DNA of 64,000 nt, from assembly GCA_030248065.1 (NCBI GenBank), contig JASAMV010008687.1:1-64000 (forward strand), read 5' to 3'. A program made the position numbers and the translations under genes. This DNA is from Rhynchonema sp. JSB1_4. Taxonomy: Eukaryota; Nematoda; Chromadorea; Monhysterida; Xyalidae. Below the pieces are notes generated by a model. The model did no database searches, was not told the DNA's origin, and worked only from the letters and a program-made list of their open reading frames with translations. Below, one piece after another: positions 11,301 through 24,400 of this stretch (the stretch's first letter is position 1; each line of letters begins with the position of its first letter).

Positions 11301-12076
11301 CAATACAGGGCGCCGCAAGCGCGATTTTGGAAAAATTGTCCCGTCCACAGAAAAAAAGTGCCAATTTTTTGCCTCGAAAAAGGCCATTTTTGGACATTTC
11401 AGTCCATTTTGGGCAACTTTTTTTTATTAAAAAAAGCAAAATCTGAGTTTCAAAAAAAAATCTTTTTTTTAAATTTTTTAATTAACCACTTTTTTTGAAA
11501 CAACCCTGCGTTTGCCTTTGTGAAACATTGTGCTGGAAATGGTAAAAGTGACAACAAAGAGTAAAAGAAGGTGAATTCAGTCCGATAAATAAACTTATCA
11601 GGCCCTTGGCTGTTTATTTGGGACGATGTGTTTCATTTTCTAATCTCCAAACAAAAACAAACCCGCGAATATGCCACAATCATCCGATACCTAATTGCAT
11701 TCAATAGCTTTAAGCCCAATGATTTCGTCAACAGCGCATACCCATGGTGCTATTGTTAAGGGGATTGTGGAAAAACACATATGACGACCTGTTTCCTTGT
11801 TGGAAATGCAATAAGACTGTACTGAACTGCATTGTTTGCAAAAAAAAACATATGTAAATCGTCTTCTTAATCGCGAAACCGAGGCGGGTTTGACCCACCC
11901 TTTTTTAATTTTCAGCCCCTCACTGCGGCAGTGAAGTGCGTGAGTGTGTGAACGAGTTCACGAGCAGCACTGATTTTGTTAGCATGACTCCATCACAAGT
12001 GGTGGATCACTTCAGTGTGTGTTTCAAGCACGGAACCCTCGGTTGGCCAGTCGGCTCGCGTCATATTGAGGTGTGA
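8394..12076 (+). CDS. Secreted PAN–aerolysin-like protein, copy P (plus strand)
   Basis: Twin of the minus-strand gene. Start at 8394 gives a signal peptide (NFLVLFGLCALA). Exons: 8394–8454, 8552–8688, about 9230–9484, 9786–9899, 10074–10280, from 10406, about 10662–10778, 11916–12076 (stop TGA). Splice sites are canonical, e.g. GTGAGTTGG after exon 2. Exon 2 is PAN/Apple-like (CKQLCENT then SCKSVNW). Exon 3 carries two to three Cys and SEWGAYCP. Exon 5 has the Thr/Ser-rich GGSETTTFTTERSEE stretch typical of the membrane-insertion loop region in aerolysin-like folds. The last exon has CGSEVRECVNEF and FSVCF. Exon 5 is one codon shorter than in copy M; exons 1, 2 and 4 match exactly. The exon 6 frame reaches TAA at 10546–10548, so either the protein ends there or an unresolved donor splices to the last two exons. 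Function as an effector or pore former is inferred from fold pattern only. Confidence 0.6.
8990..9179. mobile_element. 190-bp MITE with 3-bp GAA duplication
   Basis: Termini GGCCGCACTCAGACAAACGC and GCGTTTGTCTGAGTGCGGCC are perfect inverted repeats, continuing imperfectly as GAAAAGCGAAAAGTT for about 48 bp. GAA flanks both sides (8987–8989, 9180–9182). It lies in intron 2 of copy P; the copy-M intron is only about 130 bp and lacks it. Confidence 0.85.
10804..11508. mobile_element. hAT-like non-autonomous element, 705 bp
   Basis: Ends CAGGGTTG and CAACCCTG are inverted repeats, followed inwards by A/T-tract arms. CCTTTGCCT precedes and CGTTTGCCT follows, an 8-of-9 direct repeat that may be the target duplication. 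It lies in the last intron of copy P; the matching intron of copy M (1788–1993) is about 206 bp and has the uninterrupted site. Only short plus-strand frames without transposase motifs occur inside. Confidence 0.65.
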
Positions 12077-14366
12077 CGATGAAACCAACCAAGCAATATT
12101 GCGTTAGATCGGTTTAATTTTAGCGCTACATTAACACATCATTCCTGGTTCGCTGGTTTTTTATTTTTTAAGGACAGTTTTTGAAACCAGCCGCATTGGA
12201 AAATGTAATTACGTGAGGCGTTAGCCATGGATCAACAAACCCTATGTTTATCAGTAAAAGTATCTGCTTGGTTATGTGAAGCCTTGGCTATTTTCCAACA
12301 TAAATATTGTTTATTGTAGCAGAACTAAGCAGTTTTTTTGTATTGACACTACGAAGTCATGAATATATTAAAGTGTTGCAATATAGAAGATTTCACGATG
12401 GTATACATGGCGACTTTCCACAAAAATTCATCCTAGGATTAGCTGGAACAGCCGAATCAGATAAGATATAGGATCTGGATTGCAAACGATAAAATACTGA
12501 TTGAAACTGTGCGGCTCGTGGTTGATGCTGTGCAATGCATACAGTGACTGACAGTGTACGGTGTGTACCAGAAAACAAAATGGGGGTGATGCATGTGTCT
12601 TTGTCTTTTCCGACAAGCAGGCCTGATGCAGTATTTTGCAGATTTTACCTTGCTTTATTACTGTAAACAACAGTAATAACCAGGTTATTTTTTTCTCATT
12701 TTGCGAAATGTGTTTTTGCCCGTTTTTGGGTCTATATTTATGAATCTTGAAAAATCAATGCGAAATCCTTCATCATAATTCTTACAAGGCATGCTTGTCT
12801 TGATTAAAATTTTGCAATGCAATAAATTACAATAAAATTTTGCAAACTGTGTTCTTGGGTTCTTTGTGGTCGAATCGCGCGAATTTTCAAAAATCCACCC
12901 AAAATCCGAGGTCAGGAACACATGGCGTTTTCTTTTTTAATTTTTTACTTCTAGAGTCGTTGCTTATATTTTAAGGAATTCTTTTTTGCAGTTGTCTTCG
13001 GTCCTCGACGAGTATGCACAGACCATTCGCTGACTTTTGCTAGTTTCTCATCGGCACGCGATGAAACCGTCAGTTCGTGCAATGCCAGCTGCCAGATTGG
13101 CAAGCAATTGTTCGTCCCATACCGCTGACGGCATTATAATGACTGGCTTTCACACTGCTTTTTTGTCCCTGAATGAATACATACCGCCACACATTAAACA
13201 ATCCACATTATTTATTAGTTGTTTTTGACCAAATAAGACAAAAATATGACCAACAAATCAATAAATGCACTGTTGTCGTGTGCGCAGCAAACGTATACAT
13301 GCAAACCAAAGACAAAATTGTGTGTGTGCTAACATGGGCCTTGTATAAATAAAAATGACAATATTTTGCAAACGAAAAATTAGGAAGCACAAAAAATACA
13401 AAAACATCGACAAGATATAAAACGTCACAAGTTATCGTTGCATTTCTGATGAATGAAATACAAAAAAATGCATGCAATAATGCACAGAAGACCGGAATCA
13501 CACAAGAAATGATGTTTATACAAATCAAGTGGGTCAAATATTTTGGCAACACAATTGCAAAGCGTAAGTACAACTTTTCAAATCCGAAATAAGCAAGCAA
13601 AAAAGGGGCAAATGAAACAGTGCTGATATCAAGACGGCTATAACGTCCTCTAAATTCAGTCTCACTTGAACGTAAGTTCTCAGACCAGTTAAAGCTGAGC
13701 ATTTTTGCATGGAACCATAGAAAATGGATGTAGGTACAATTCAGTTTTCAGTTCCGGATGATAAGTATCGGCAGTCAAAATTCTGTGAGCTATTGCCTGC
13801 TTGTAATACGTATGTAAATCTGGGGTAGTTTTGTGTGTTTAAGAGCACAAATCAGTCAAGGTGTGACTCAAAAGTTTACAACGGATGAAAAAATACACAA
13901 AAAATCAGTCTGAATCTAAGTGCAGTAGGTATCATGGCATTTTGGAACGAGAAAGTTTGATTCGTGCATGTAATTTTGTCACAGATTTCGTGGACGGTAA
14001 ACATCGGAAGTTTCAGATCTGAAATCGGAAGTTTCTACTAAATCATACGTACGTATGCAATCATTTTGGATACTCTCCAAGCATTGCAGTTATGGTGCCC
14101 AAATTGAAAAGCTCTTGTGGCTGCGTGAAACATCATCTGCTGCAGATACATCAAGTGCACTGGCTAAATGGAGCCACGAGCGCCGTAATATGCACGTGAT
14201 GAGAGCCTACTGATGTGGGCTTATAGTACTGTCGTCAACCGCCGTGTATAATTTCGCGTTATGTAGTACAACTGCTTCTATTGACGACGAGATTTGTGTA
14301 TTTCAGCATAAAAACAATCAAAATCCAAAACATACAATAAACCCGATTAAGCGTTAGTGTGAAACA
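12077..14366. other. Intergenic region between copy P and the RhoGEF 3' end
   Basis: No supported gene. It holds duplicated block A copy 2 (13375–13640) and otherwise A+T-rich sequence. A 164-codon minus-strand frame at 13208–13702 is hydrophobic and low in complexity, overlaps block A, and I do not accept it as a gene. The poly(A) region of the RhoGEF transcript should lie in the right part of this stretch. Confidence 0.5.
13375..13640 (+). repeat. Duplicated block A, copy 2
   Basis: Direct-orientation partner of 300–550, sharing GCACAGAAGACCGGAATCAC and CAAATCCGAAAT with small indels. It sits just downstream of the RhoGEF terminal exon and is probably the source copy. Confidence 0.8.
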
Positions 14367-15461
14367 TCAGCACCCAACACCCACCACAACAGCAGCGCCG
14401 TGTTCGTGCCTGAGCACATGTGCAGCGTCAATGGCCAATTCGGATGTGTCAGTCGTTTGTGAAACATCAGTTGGCTCGGTGTCCGTAGATGGCTGCGCGT
14501 CGAACGGCGTCTCATGCAGCGTGCTCAGATCGGCCGACAGCACATTGTCTGAAGAAAAAAGGCTTGACTGTATCAAACCTTGCTATCATTACGAATCTCT
14601 TTTTATCAGATAACGATTTCCATGTGTGGAAACCATTTGTGGATGATACCGGAACACAAATGTGCCAAACATTCGCATACCAATAGTCCTGTTCTGTCCC
14701 TGTTGTCTGTATGAAGCAGGTATGACCATCCCTCCGCCCCCGACCGTGCCGAACACCGAACTGCCGTGCGAACTCGCTGAACTGTTTGTGCCGATCTGAA
14801 ATCATGTTTTTTTATTTTTTTTTCAAAATTTAGAAATTACACATTTTCACGACAATTACCAGATTATTTCTCACCGATATCAGTGAATGTGGTCGTTTGC
14901 CGACAAATCCCGGACTGTTGCCTTGTTTGTCGCCACTGTTGGCATTCTGCGATTGTGCATTACTCGTATCGGACAATGCTGCGTTCAGGTATGACCCATT
15001 GACGCTGCCGGAGTCCGATGTTTGACTGTTTTGTGCCTGCAGCTGCGTCTGACTCGATCGGAATCGACCGCTTGCTGAAACATCACAACAGATCCCGAAC
15101 TCGGCTACTCGGCATTTGGAGCATGATTTAGTTCGGTCAGACTGATATTTGAATTGGATATCGAATTACAACAGGTCATCCGTTTTCGGGCAGAAAAAAA
15201 CGAACTGAAAATTCTATCCAGCTTGTTATCATGCCCATTAGTGGATGGGATGGTCAAGTCGAAATGTACCGAAACTTGCGCGAAGCATATCCAGCTAGAA
15301 AGAGTGAAATCAGTGAAACATCAGCCAACCAGCCAGCTCACCTTTGCTCAACAACTGCATGCTCACTGATCGGTCCTGAATTCGATCTTCGGACGCTTTC
15401 AGATCCAAACACGACGCGCGATCACCGATGCCCATGTTGTTCATTTCGGTTTGACGCAATT
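14367..15461 (-). CDS. RhoGEF C-terminal tail exons (28–31)
   Basis: Exon 28 (15342–15461) has the short post-PH motif EMNNMGIGDRA, which in this RhoGEF family follows the PH domain directly. Exon 29 (14875–15074) and exon 30 (14681–14795) are Ser, Asn, Gln and Gly rich and look disordered. Exon 31 (14367–14548) is acidic and Thr/Ser rich and ends GAAVVVGVGC-stop. A GTGGGT donor and a TGATGTTTC motif overlap the stop, so a further downstream exon cannot be excluded. The acceptor of exon 29 is itself inside a TGATGTTTCAG motif. A broken copy of exon 31 lies at 881–1032. Confidence 0.7.
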
Positions 15462-18400
15462 CTGCGCGCAAAGACGGTGATGTTTCAGCAAAAATTTAGC
15501 AATAGGAATAGCAAGCCAATGATTACTATCTGACAGCTGATCACACTAAAGTACTATCTGTATAATCAACAAGAAACCATTGTGTCCGTCACCCATAAAA
15601 ACAAAAACAGACTTTAGAGAAGTGTCCTAACGCATGCGTAGGAGACACTCACAATTATTGGGAAGAGTAAATGAAGGTCCGCTCATACTGTGTGACATCT
15701 AAATGTACAAAATGATGCAAAAGTATCATAAGGCAAAACAAACAAAAATTATCCCACCTCTCATTCTATTCGCCTGTTTCCACAACAACTTGGCAAGATC
15801 GTGCAACCAATTCCTTCTCAGTTCGGCACTGGACGCGTGCAGGGTGAATTTGATCTGTGACGTCAGACGTCGATACCAAAGCTCGAATTTGTCGGGCGAA
15901 TTCTTGACGCTTTCGGTGACGCCGATGTCGGTCATCTGGATATTTATGACGATTTTAATGTTACCAAGTGAATATTAAACAGAAACGGTGTCACTTTTGG
16001 GATGCCTGTTCCAACCTGCTTTCACCGACGGGCGGTGTGTAGGCAATCCATCGGCTCATGGCACTTTTTATACACGCACATGCAGTAGCACATGCCATTT
16101 TCTAAACAAAATGCACACTTTGTTTGAGTGTCCGCCGCTTTTTAATTTACCTAGTTTTCATTTGCTGCTTGACATATAACACTTCTCTGCGCTGTAGCAA
16201 AATATGGGGGATGGTTTCAACTGCAGAGAATAGATGCTTTCATTGACGGCAGTAATGTAGCATGCAGCCTGTCTTGGAGTGCCATGAGCTGGCGGATTGC
16301 CTATACCACGTCACCATCAGTGCGAGTGAACCAGGTGGTCACGCGACGCAAAAGATGTGTAATGCAACGTGCGAAACATCAGCCAACAAAGGGATAACAC
16401 GGTTGTACAGCAGTATATCACACCTAGTCCGTTTTATGTTTCACCCAAGAGATCATCTACGTGACCCGAAACAAAATCGCTCAAACTCCACTACCCCACC
16501 CCCAGCAGTGTACCTGTATGGAATGTTTGTACTGATAAGTATCAGCCAACAGCCTGGCGGCGTACGAACACGGCTGTGCACTGAGTCCCCTTCGTCGTTG
16601 TGGTTTGGCGAACAACACCAGATGCTCGAACAGGAACACTCGTCGTACGTGCTTGCCTCGGCGACCAGACTCGACCACCATGAATTCGTCTTGACGCAGC
16701 AGGTTGCCTTGCTCCTTCAGGTTCACCTGAGCGGAATTTAGGACATTAGTGCACAGGTTGCAATACCACTTTTTGTCACCGGTAGAAAGACTATACCCAC
16801 CGCAAGGCAAAAGGTTGACATGTTTGGCCACAATTAAAAGCTAAAAAAACTGAAATCCCAGAAACCCCTGAAACATCTACTCACATCACATCCCCTGATC
16901 AAGTCCATAGCGAGCAGGTCATTGCCGTGCCTCAATTGGAACGTCACCATTTCCTCGGCCTTCCTCAAGCACTCCGCCGTCTCCTGGTCGTCGACTGACG
17001 CGCACGTTTTCATCAATTGTTGCAGCAACAGAGCGAACTTGGACATTCGCTGGACCGGTTTGAGCAGATAGGACGCCAGGTCCAGTTGGTCGCGCAACAC
17101 GAGTTGTTTCGGCTGCAAAATCGAATGAATATTACTGAAGATTTTATCGGTTTCGATTTTGAAAAGCGTTGAGTGGCAGCAAACTTGGTGATGACTGAAT
17201 AGGAGAATTTAAATTATCTTGATCGGTCCGAATTCAAACACGCCATGTTTTGTTATCGTGCCCATGCTCTACCGATGGCACTGCCAGATTGATGTTGAGA
17301 AATTCCACAACAGGTACCAAGATCCAAATGAAAGATTGTTCTTATCCAAACCACTCACCCGAAAGAACACGGTCCCACATTCACCCATCAGAATATCGGA
17401 TTTGGGTTTGTTCTTGTTGTACAACGCGTACAGATGGAATTGGAATCGGAAATCAACAAAACAGCTGGCGATTTCGAGACCTGAAAATAGATATTTTTCA
17501 TAAAAATTGAAAATTATGTTTCATGTGATCGGCATTGTTTTTTTTGGCCTGTTTTCACGCAGACGGGGAGATGCCAGGCCTCGTCGGTGCGAAACACGTC
17601 TGCCAAACTGACAAACCGCCCTAAAGTCAGTACTGTTTATAGTAACCGAAAATGGTAGGACCTGATCATGTTGCTCCTAATAAAGAGTACATAGATTGTA
17701 CGGAAAACTCACACAAGGCATCCGGTTGTGCATTCTCAATTCGCCTTTGTAATTCAGGCAGAAAATGTATAGCGTGAAATTCATAAATTCGTTCGATGTT
17801 GCCGAATATCGTGTATTTCTGACCGCGCAGTTCTTGTGGCAAATCATCACGTGACATTTCCGGGATGTAATGCTGCAAAACATATTATGCTTTGGAATAC
17901 CACCAATGGCAACCGACAATCGTATGCGGACAATGCTCAGTGTAGTTTACATATGTCTGTGTGCGAAAACGAGACTTCCGTCCGTTAGTATCATGCAATC
18001 CGACGGGCATGATTCAGCCAAAATTGAAACAATATTGCAATTATCCCTGGTAATTATGGTTCTTCGGGAGTTAGTGGACATTCGTTCACTCCGTTGTCGC
18101 AGACCATTGCAACATTTTGCGCGAACCAATTTACACCGCAAACAAAACATTTTTTGACGAAAAAGGTTTTCGACACATACAAATTTAGAACGTTGTCGCA
18201 ACGATGCGCGCATGTGCGTGTGCGGAAAATTATTGTGTGAACTCCGCTTGTTTTCTTTACACCGAATAGAACATCCGAAGGGCACGATAACAAGAGCGAG
18301 GTGTGTCCCGAAACCAAATATTCAAATTCAGAAACCAAGCGACTTGTCTGTCCCAAAGTCGGACATAAACAGATCCTCGAACATCAGCCAACCTCAATCA

Positions 18401-21400
18401 CATATCGTAGACTATCGACATAGGCCCATTCGGTATCCAATAATTCCTTGACAATCATGAATTGCATGCGTTGATCGGTGCTGGCGTCCGGCGGAGGAGT
18501 CGGTGGGCGCAGTCTGTCCACACACACCGACATCGGGCGGGCTTGACGACCGGTCAGGTTCTGTTGGCTGCCAGAACCGTTCGTAGTGTCCGAACCCAGA
18601 ACCTGAGAGAGGAATGATGTTTCATTGTGCGAGTCAAAAAAAACTTTCTAGGCGGTCGACGGGTTAGTTCACGGACATGATAACAACACGGTCTGCTGCG
18701 CTGTTCAGCTGAAGCGCTAAGAAACTTGAAACATCTGCAGCTGAAACATCTACACCTGTTTCTAAGTCATTATGTTCAGGAAGTTGCCGCGATCGGCCCC
18801 AAAAACTTCGGTTGTGTTCTTTCACAGTCCGACAAGTGCACCAGATGCTCATCAGTGCGAACTTCATCAGATAACGATGTCCCAACCGTCCTAACCGTAT
18901 CATTCAACAGACACAGCATATTGTGGTTCTTATTGATTGGCGACACATTCGATTGACACGATGATTGTTCGGTGCTGTTCGAAGCGCTGGGGCTGGGTAC
19001 AAGGCTGTGCGCACTGGCCAGGTCACGTGATTGCACCGATGATGTCGCACTGTTCTCGTCCTCGCCGACACTGTAAACGGGGTGATGGGTTAGGTTCGGG
19101 GGGGGGGGGGGTTGGGTTCTGGTCAACTGAAGCGCAGGTCTGATGTAAAATAAGGAAGTGGCTCATTGTTGATACAGAATCAGGATGGCTGTTTTGTCTG
19201 CATATCCAACTTCGCAAAATAACTGAGGAAACAAATACGGTACGGTACTGTGTAGGTTTGAACACGATGATATACGCACCTGACCAAACTCCTCAGACTG
19301 TTCTGTCTTTGTAACTCAGCAGCACGTGCATGCAATTGTTCAACCTCAGATGGGGTGGTCAGCTCTTCAACGGTCACCGAACGTTTCATCAGTTTGCGGA
19401 ATGGTTTCTGCAAATAATTTACATTTTGAACTGTGTGAGGTTTCAAATTTAACAATAAGATCCAATCCAACCTTGACTTTAGCCATGGCGAATCGAGCAG
19501 ATCCCAAACGAATGCGACGATCTAATGCTTGAGGGTTGCTTGGCTCGGTAACATTAAGCGTGTCAATCTGAAAACAAACATTTTTTGATATATGTTTTTA
19601 ATAAAGATTATAAAATAAAGAATAACCGACCAATGCTTGCTGCGGCCTATAGGCGCGACAACTGTTTTGGGCGTACGCATCGATCAACGGTCCCACCGAT
19701 GTCGGTGTGGAGGAGTCACTGCCCTGACCGTTCGCCCTTCGCCGCTCGCCCAATTTCTTCTTCAGCGTTTGTTTCGACATGTGCGTGGTGATCTGAACGG
19801 CTTTGGGAATTCAGGGAATTCAAAAAATTTGCAATGAAAATAAAGAGAAACTAATTACGGTCTTCCGTCTTTGTAGTGACATTCCCGCAATTTACCGTCA
19901 GAATAAAAACTGGCAGTCGACCAAACAGAAAGATTGTTTTTGCAGAACGTTTGACTAAGAGAATTGCTTCTATGCACGGCACCAAATTCTAACATCACCG
20001 TACCTGATCAGTCAAATCATTTGTGATGCATGTCGCAGTGATCATGTCTTCGTCTTCACTAGCCAATTCATCCACCTGAGATAAAAAAATATTGTTTGAA
20101 TCATTTTTGGCAACAAATAAATAAATATAAATTAAGAGAACTCAGTGCTAATAACCTGCTGCATAAATCCCATAGCGCCGAATGCTTGTGTAGCGCTGAC
20201 ACTATGACGCAAATGGGAGGCCGGGATCGACATTGGACGCATAAAGTTGGCATTGGTCAACACCGGGGGGATGGCGGTGGAGGAATTCGCTGTGCCTGAA
20301 TCAGAAAGAAGAATCTTTGCATTTGTTTGTCTATGGTCATTGGTTAGACTAGAAACATCTGTATTATATCATCTAAGGTCTTCCAAAATGAACTGATCAG
20401 GGCAGACCTGACCCAATCCACTCACCGGCATCAGCTGAAACTTGATACCAAGCCAATAATGAAACATCACCCAACCAACCAGCATACGATCGTCGTCTCC
20501 ACGACACACCCACATTATTGGACTGGGTCCTCGTGATCTGGTCACTCGCCGAACTCGCGGTGTCGGGCGAGGTCCCTGTGTGCGCCTGACCACTTTGATT
20601 ATCAGGGCCAGACAACTTGTGCCTGTTCTTCAAGGCCAGGCTCCTGCTCGGCGGTGTATCGCCCAGTGTGTGTTCAGTGACGTGCAAATGGGGCGGAGCC
20701 AGGTGCCTGTTGCTGATTGGCTGTTCGTATTCGGTTTCGCCCGATGGACTCGCGGATCGATTTGATGCCGTGCTAAGACCGGGAAGTGACAGTTTGTTAC
20801 GCACAACCGGTTCGCGACCGGGAACTGGCGCCTGAGTGTTGGGCATGGGCAGGGTGTTGTTGGGATCGGGATCCGTGCTCGATAGAGGAGGGTCGCGGGG
20901 CTCGACCTGCAAATTTTAAATGGCACATTTAGCTTGGATCAGTTCTGTGTCATTTTTCGGTTTTGATAGCGCTGTCCACCGGAGTATTGTATTGCCATGG
21001 GCAATGTCATGTACAACAATGAACAATACTCACAAACGCGAATGTGATTCAAATTTCTGCACATTCAGAATCTTTCTTATTTCGCGTTGCATGTTTCCAT
21101 GAAACATCACCCAACAGCGTCAACAACCCACCTCACTATCCAGTCCCAAAGCAGCGGCCCTGTCCTTCAGTTGCACAGCCACAGCATCCAACGAGGCGCG
21201 TGCATTCTTGCACTGCACAGTGAGTGCATCCACTTGTGTGCGCACATTGGCGTTTTGCAATCGCTCGGCGTAGTCGGGCAGTTGACGTAGTTCGTCCTCA
21301 GGGTACGTGTACAGTTGGTCGGTGACGCGTTTCTGAGAATGTTTTGGGGATTAGTTTGTGTAATGTTTCACAACCTGGTTGTCATATTTTGAGGAGTTTT

Positions 21401-24400
21401 TAGGGAGTGTTTTTGTGACTGAACGGTTCATAGCATTATGAGGCAGGATACCAGCGCGCAGCGATCGTCATGCTGACTTACTCTCTGTGCCATGAAACCC
21501 TCTGAACAGGGGACATTTTTGAACGATACTTCGGGCCACAATCTGCCAGGTGAATGTTCTTCATAGTGACAGCAAATGCGGGGTTCGAATCGTGTTTTTG
21601 ATAAAACGATGACAAAGTGAAACTGCTTGACATTCCCAAACCTGCAGTGTGACAACGTTATCCGCATTGAACGATCCCAACTCCTTGCCAGCGCTCATCA
21701 GCATTTTCAACTGTGCGCCCCATTTGGCGTTTTGAAGCGCCCAGTCGTACACCTGGCATGACGGTTGGGTGGGAAATTGGTCATCGGAACGAAGGACATG
21801 ATAACAAGGTGAACTTCGCATTCGATTACAAAATGTGGATATCGGATCAGATTGGATCTGACTTGGTCATGTCATTTTCATTGCATTGTCTGATGGTACA
21901 GATTTTGACCAGCTACCTTAGCTACTTGTCGGCTGTGTGGGAGGGAACAACACTTATGCGCTGGCACCAATCAATCAAAAATACACGCTTATGAACGAAA
22001 CGCATTCTCAGATGCGACCACCGAGCTTGATGCATGTCTTTCTCTCCATGTAAGATGTTATAGGCACTCTGATAAGCTACGACGTCTAAAACCAGGATTA
22101 ACTCCCCCTTTAGAATTCACCTGTTCAAGCATGTGATGAGCAATCAACGTATCGGCCAGTCTATTCCTCGCTGCATACAGTCGTTTGCTGGTGTGTTCCA
22201 TTTTGTTCATCAACAGTGTCCAAGTGTCCGACAGTTCCTGTCGTTGATCGGCTGATAACAATTGTTGGTACTGTAGTGATGTTTCAAGCAGCTGTGCACT
22301 GCTGTAGTCGACTGACACACGGCTGTGAGCGGCGTCGCTGGTCTGAAAGGAGGAGGATTTTTCATGATTTATAACGCAATGAAAGAGGAAATGGCTTAGC
22401 ACGTGAAGTTTGCTCCAATACCTGTCGGAAGGAAACTATAGCTTGCACGGGCATGAAAACTACCGGATCTGCTCTCTCACATCGGATTTGGGGGGGGGGC
22501 GAGATAAACAAGCGCTGACTCAGTGATGATTCAGTGATGCGTCTGTTTTTTTTCTGCGCGTGGCTCAGATCTTATCGCACTGTAGCTGCCTTATGTTTCA
22601 CCATTATAAGGATCATAAATCAGTCAATCCTGTATCACAAATTTACAAGCTTCAACAACTACAAAATGAAGCAACAAAAAACATGCGCAAAAACGCACCG
22701 ACGGCGTTGCGAGCAGATTCGAGTCATCTCTGCACAACGATTCATATTTGAGCAACACCTCTTCGCCACAAGCGAGTCGATTTTTGGCCGACACGAAAAA
22801 CTCGTCGAATCGCTGTTCCTGGAGACGAAGTCGCACCAAACTGACGGACTCTTCGCGCTCGGTTGCGTCGGCGCGCGGCAGCGCCACTTGGTCGCACCAC
22901 GCGATTAACTGCAATTCAGGCATAAATGGTTCACTATATCGGATCGCAGCTGTGTTGGTCATTCGTTTTCCAATTAAAGATATTGTGCTGGTGGCGCATT
23001 GATTTCATTTCAATCAGTGAAAGGGTTTTCTGCTGCATTCAGGATATGGCTCCATACAACTTTGATGTCATCGCATACAAACTTTACAGTATGGTCGACT
23101 GACAGATTGATGCAATTCACCCTGGCATTATTGCAGTAGATGCAGTCTACGAGTGTAGCATGATGGGCATGATAACACCGGTTATACATGAAAAGTACTG
23201 CACACTGACATATACATAAGTTGAAAGAGCACGAGAGCCAGACAATAATTATGCAAACGCTCCGAATGGGCCCGAAACATGTAAAACCCAAAACCACGAG
23301 GTGCCTATGTACAAACCTCATTGGCATGTCCGAGAAAAGTCCTCGCGGCGACCACTGTTTCCAACTTCGTACACCTCGTGTGCACATTGGCTGCTGCCTT
23401 GTCCATGATCTTGCGCACTTCGCGATAGAAACCAGACGCTTTCTCGATTGCTCGCCTGACGAATGAATATCGTTAATTTAAAAAATAACACTAAAATTTA
23501 TTGTAATTACACATTTTCCCAACCTGTATGTGCACAAATTGGCACTGGTCAATTCCGGGAACCCGTGTGTGAGCGTGTGCAACCGTGAGTCTCCCTCGTT
23601 GCGCACAACTGCGTACGATTGCGACTGCTCGATTAGAAGCAACTTTTCGTTGGTGCTGTAAATCGAAAAGTGCGGTTTGGCTAGACGTGCTGGAATGAGG
23701 GTACATTCATGAAAAACCCGCTGGGTGCTGTCGAAAATGTGCAGGGTCTTTGGCCGGAAATTTAGTTTATTATTCACTTGTCATTTCCTGGCCCGCTTTC
23801 CTATTTTCACACACCATAAACCGTGTGTGGATCAGAATGTACACATATGATTGCAATATTTCGTGAAATCCAGAAAAAAAACTGGATTTTGTTCGCATTG
23901 CAGCGTTCCTCGGTTTGATAACCGTGATATCACCGATGGGCATGATAACAAAAGTGCATATAGCAGTTATACCATTAAATTTACAATTGAAACATCATAA
24001 ACTAACGTGACAGCAATTTCCTCGACTTCGACTAGTTCAGCCTTCCATGTGTCAACATCGTTGAATCGCTGCAGATCGTTGTACAGATCGATGTAGGACT
24101 TGGCCACCGCGTGACAACAACGCAGCAGTTCGTCAAGGCACTGCAAAGACGAGCAATGGTTTTTGTATTTTTTAAAATTAGGCATTTTATTTATACGGTT
24201 TCAAAACTTGGTCCTACCAGAAGGTGATGATATCATATTATAAAGGGCCGCCAATGGCATATTAGGTCAAAAAGTCCACAACAAAATACACAGCACATTG
24301 CCAAAAACTGTACGTTCTGGAAATCTTGATAAAGCTGAAAGACGAGAAATACGGAGCTGAAATTCGTAAAAATAAACAGGTTAGTGAGCCAAAAGCACAA

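Noticed and set aside
13208..13702. 164-codon minus-strand frame rich in Phe, Leu and Ile
   Set aside because: Overlaps duplicated block A, low complexity, and its copy at 194–467 is broken into other frames.
18664..18903. Continuation of RhoGEF exon 21 into 18.66–18.9 kb
   Set aside because: A GTTAGG donor at 18895 gives phase 0 for exon 22, whereas reading on hits a stop or breaks the phase.
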